Assembly (NCBI GenBank): GCA_041685645.1
Contig: JAWLFI010000047.1
Coordinates: 1 to 15,464, forward strand
DNA: 15,464 nt
From: JAWLFI01 sp041685645
Lineage (GTDB): Bacteria; Bacteroidota; Bacteroidia; Chitinophagales; Saprospiraceae
Direction: 5' to 3'
Below the pieces are notes generated by a model. It did not search any database and was not told the DNA's origin. It saw only the letters and a program-made list of their open reading frames with translations. The position numbers and the translations under genes are program-made. Shown here one piece after another: positions 14,148 through 15,464 of this stretch. Position 1 is the stretch's first letter. Every line of letters starts with the position of its first letter.

Positions 14148-14912
14148 TTATCCTGTTAAAGTTTCTTTCTCTGCTATCCATATAAAGTGGGACCGAAATT
14201 TAGGAAAAAACTTATAAATAGTCTGAGAGATTGCTTTTGTACCGAATAACGGCACCTTTCTACGATAATAAGGGTGAATTATTCGGAGGGGTATAAACCC
14301 CGTACCTATAAGAAATTCTTTTACCTGTCCCGGAGTATATTCGCGCACATGCCCCATATGACCGAGTTGCTTCAATTTGCTAAACTCCTTATACGGATTG
14401 TCAAACCCCTGTCCCAAAAGCACTTTTGCCCGAGTTGGAAAGGAGTTCAAGTTCGGAGTAGACAAAATAAGTCTTCCACCGGGTTTGATTACTCGATGGA
14501 TTTCCTTCAAACTATCAATCGGGTTGATGCGCAGGTGCTCAAATACCTCCATAAAAAGCGCGACATCAAAATGATTGTCTTCGACAGGGATTGGTTGATT
14601 ATCGATATTGTTAGAAAGCACATTCAATTCATGCTCTTCTATGAAAGCGCTAAATCGGCCGGGGTCAATATCGAGGCCCGTCACATGATAACCTAATTTT
14701 TTAAGCAGCCAGGTCATTTGAAAGGGGGCGGAACCCACCTCCAAAATTTGATTATCTCTATCTGTAATCTCGCCTGTCAGTAGTTCCAACTCAAACCTAT
14801 AGCGCCCCTGAAACTGCATCAGGTAGTTTTGACTCCAAGTAGAAATCTCGGAGTGATCGTGATGGATAAAATACGAATTCAATTGTTCAATCGCATTAGA
14901 AACTTCTGACAT
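14148..14912 (-). CDS. class I SAM-dependent methyltransferase
   Basis: This 254-residue soluble protein has a Rossmann methyltransferase core (about 52-155). Motif I is ILEVGSAPFQ (56-65, with Ala-Pro replacing the more common Gly-x-Gly). Acidic Asp81 ends strand 2 (VTGLDIDP), EVFEHL is at 122-127 and IKPGGRLILSTPN at 142-154. The N-terminal 50 residues are helical, and the C-terminal part carries HPYYRRK and a basic, aromatic end. The fold resembles methyltransferases of polysaccharide or lipid modification clusters, but the substrate is unknown. It is the first gene of a pair with the hexapeptide protein. An imperfect -7 candidate (TACCTTTC) lies upstream. Confidence 0.88.
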   Translation of the reverse strand: MSEVSNAIEQLNSYFIHHDHSEISTWSQNYLMQFQGRYRFELELLTGEITDRDNQILEVGSAPFQMTWLLKKLGYHVTGLDIDPGRFSAFIEEHELNVLSNNIDNQPIPVEDNHFDVALFMEVFEHLRINPIDSLKEIHRVIKPGGRLILSTPNLNSFPTRAKVLLGQGFDNPYKEFSKLKQLGHMGHVREYTPGQVKEFLIGTGFIPLRIIHPYYRRKVPLFGTKAISQTIYKFFPKFRSHFIWIAEKETLTG

Positions 14913-14998
14913 ATATATCCATTGAATTGATTAGTAATTCAAGAAAGGTACGAAAAGTTAGCTAATTCGCAGCTATAGCTGTGCAAGAGCAAATTATA
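14913..14998. other. AT-rich gap between the methyltransferase gene and the GC-rich element
   Basis: This stretch separates the methyltransferase start from the GC-rich element. It contains only a small AGCTATAGCT palindrome (14972-14981) and the imperfect -7 candidate. I see no gene in it. Confidence 0.5.
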
Positions 14999-15217
14999 TT
15001 GCGTGAGGTGCCTGGAGGGTGCTGGACGCCGTGGCGTCCAGCAGTCCGCTGTGAAGATGCGATTCTTCGCGTCTTCACAAGGACGGAGCGTCCCGAGGCC
15101 GCCTCTCCGGAGGCATGAGGCGGCTCGAGGATAAAAGCCGCGAACCCCGGAAGGGACCGACCCCGAATCCGCCCTCCGGCGGAGGCGGGGGCACGCCCAA
15201 AAAAATATAAAAATGAG
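14999..15217 (-). repeat. structured GC-rich element directly 3' of the TraB-like gene (copy B)
   Basis: Read on the minus strand, the element starts 4 nt after the stop codon with CTC, a T-rich tract and GGGCG (15217-15194). A CCGCC/GGCGG hairpin (15188-15169, one bulge) and GGGGTCGG follow. Further inverted repeats (plus coordinates) are GCCGCCTC/GAGGCGGC (15098-15105, 15117-15124), GGACG/CGTCC (15081-15093), a 12-bp stem with one wobble (15051-15062, 15067-15078) and a 9-10-bp perfect stem (15021-15030, 15033-15042). The tail ends CGCAA at 14999. GC content is far above that of the neighbouring genes. Open frames across it look like chance. Confidence 0.6.
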
Positions 15218-15221
15218 CGAA

Positions 15222-15464
15222 TTAAGGGAAAAAGGGGGTGACAGTAAACCCTTCTGCCCGCAATAAATGAATCACCCCTTTGGAACCGCCCAGGTGCCCG
15301 GCGCCTACGGCAAACAATGTGGGACTTCGTTTCATCTGCTCCTGAATCAGGGGAATCCAACTGATATTGCGCTCACTCAAAAGGGCTTTCTCCAGACCAT
15401 CCATACTTTCATCGGAGGAAAGACTCTCTGCCATTTTATTAATGTTTTGAGATTTATACATCTC
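15222..15464 (-). CDS. TraB/GumN-family protein, C-terminal part (cut by window edge)
   Basis: The last 80 or so residues of a larger protein are visible. The frame stays open to the window end, so the Met at 15461 need not be the real start. The segment LLSERNISWIPLIQEQMKRSPTLFAVGAGHLGG...GVIHLLRAEGFTVTPF carries the RN..W...I and FAVGAGHLGG...GVI.LLR motifs that close TraB/GumN-family proteins (a putative tiki-like metalloprotease fold). These are often secreted or surface-anchored in Bacteroidota. N-terminal features cannot be judged. A GC-rich structured element begins 4 nt after its stop codon. Confidence 0.82.
   Translation of the reverse strand, partial: EMYKSQNINKMAESLSSDESMDGLEKALLSERNISWIPLIQEQMKRSPTLFAVGAGHLGGSKGVIHLLRAEGFTVTPFFP

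Noticed and set aside
14962..15360. 132-residue minus-strand frame overlapping the TraB-like gene and the GC-rich element
   Set aside because: Arg/Gly/Pro/Ser-rich translation in another frame of the TraB-like gene continuing into palindromic DNA.

Overview
The window is a chromosomal stretch from a member of the Bacteroidota, most likely Saprospiraceae/Lewinella-like. This is inferred, not proven. The evidence is a giant secreted protein with a type IX secretion (T9SS) C-terminal sorting domain and HYR-like, dockerin-like and cohesin-like modules. In addition, no start codon has an obvious Shine-Dalgarno sequence, and several genes are preceded by the Bacteroidota -7 box TAnnTTTG. Most of the window is housekeeping or conserved genes; I see no prophage, integrase, IS transposase or CRISPR array.

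Layout. Positions 1-550 hold no gene but a cluster of short GC-rich hairpins (8-241), a MITE-like palindrome (398-445) and a terminator. A minus-strand operon (2850-553) encodes ExbB/TolQ, a small four-helix membrane protein of unknown function and two ExbD/TolR proteins: a proton-driven motor unit with no TonB nearby. A minus-strand tRNA-Ser(GGA) follows (2946-3034), then tatD (3921-3154, minus) divergent from a plus-strand RNase H with an N-terminal hybrid-binding domain (4046-4675). ruvX and def form a minus-strand pair (5969-4948). A 1360-residue T9SS substrate fills 10308-6226 on the minus strand. prs and rplY (bL25) follow on the minus strand (12515-10819), divergent from an EamA transporter (12641-13543, plus). 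A SAM methyltransferase and a gamma-carbonic-anhydrase-like hexapeptide protein (14912-13625, minus) form a tight pair. The right edge holds the C-terminal part of a TraB/GumN-family protein (minus).

The signals least explained by ordinary annotation lie between genes. (1) Two elements of about 200 bp, after the RNase H gene (4680-4890, plus) and after the TraB-like gene (15217-14999, minus), start exactly 4 nt after the stop codon in the gene's sense direction. They share a head (CTC, T-rich tract, GGGCG) followed by a CCGCC/GGCGG hairpin, are full of inverted repeats, and end in CGCAA, although their interiors differ. (2) A perfect sigma-54-type promoter (6086-6101, plus) has no gene in front of it but runs into a strongly folded 57-nt structure. 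(3) The RNase H and ruvX genes each carry TATATTTG exactly 4 nt before ATG, which suggests leaderless mRNAs.

The genes do not form one pathway. They are a set of short operons for nucleic-acid maintenance (tatD, rnhA, ruvX), translation (def, rplY, tRNA-Ser), PRPP supply (prs), envelope energetics (exbB/exbD) and the cell surface (T9SS protein).
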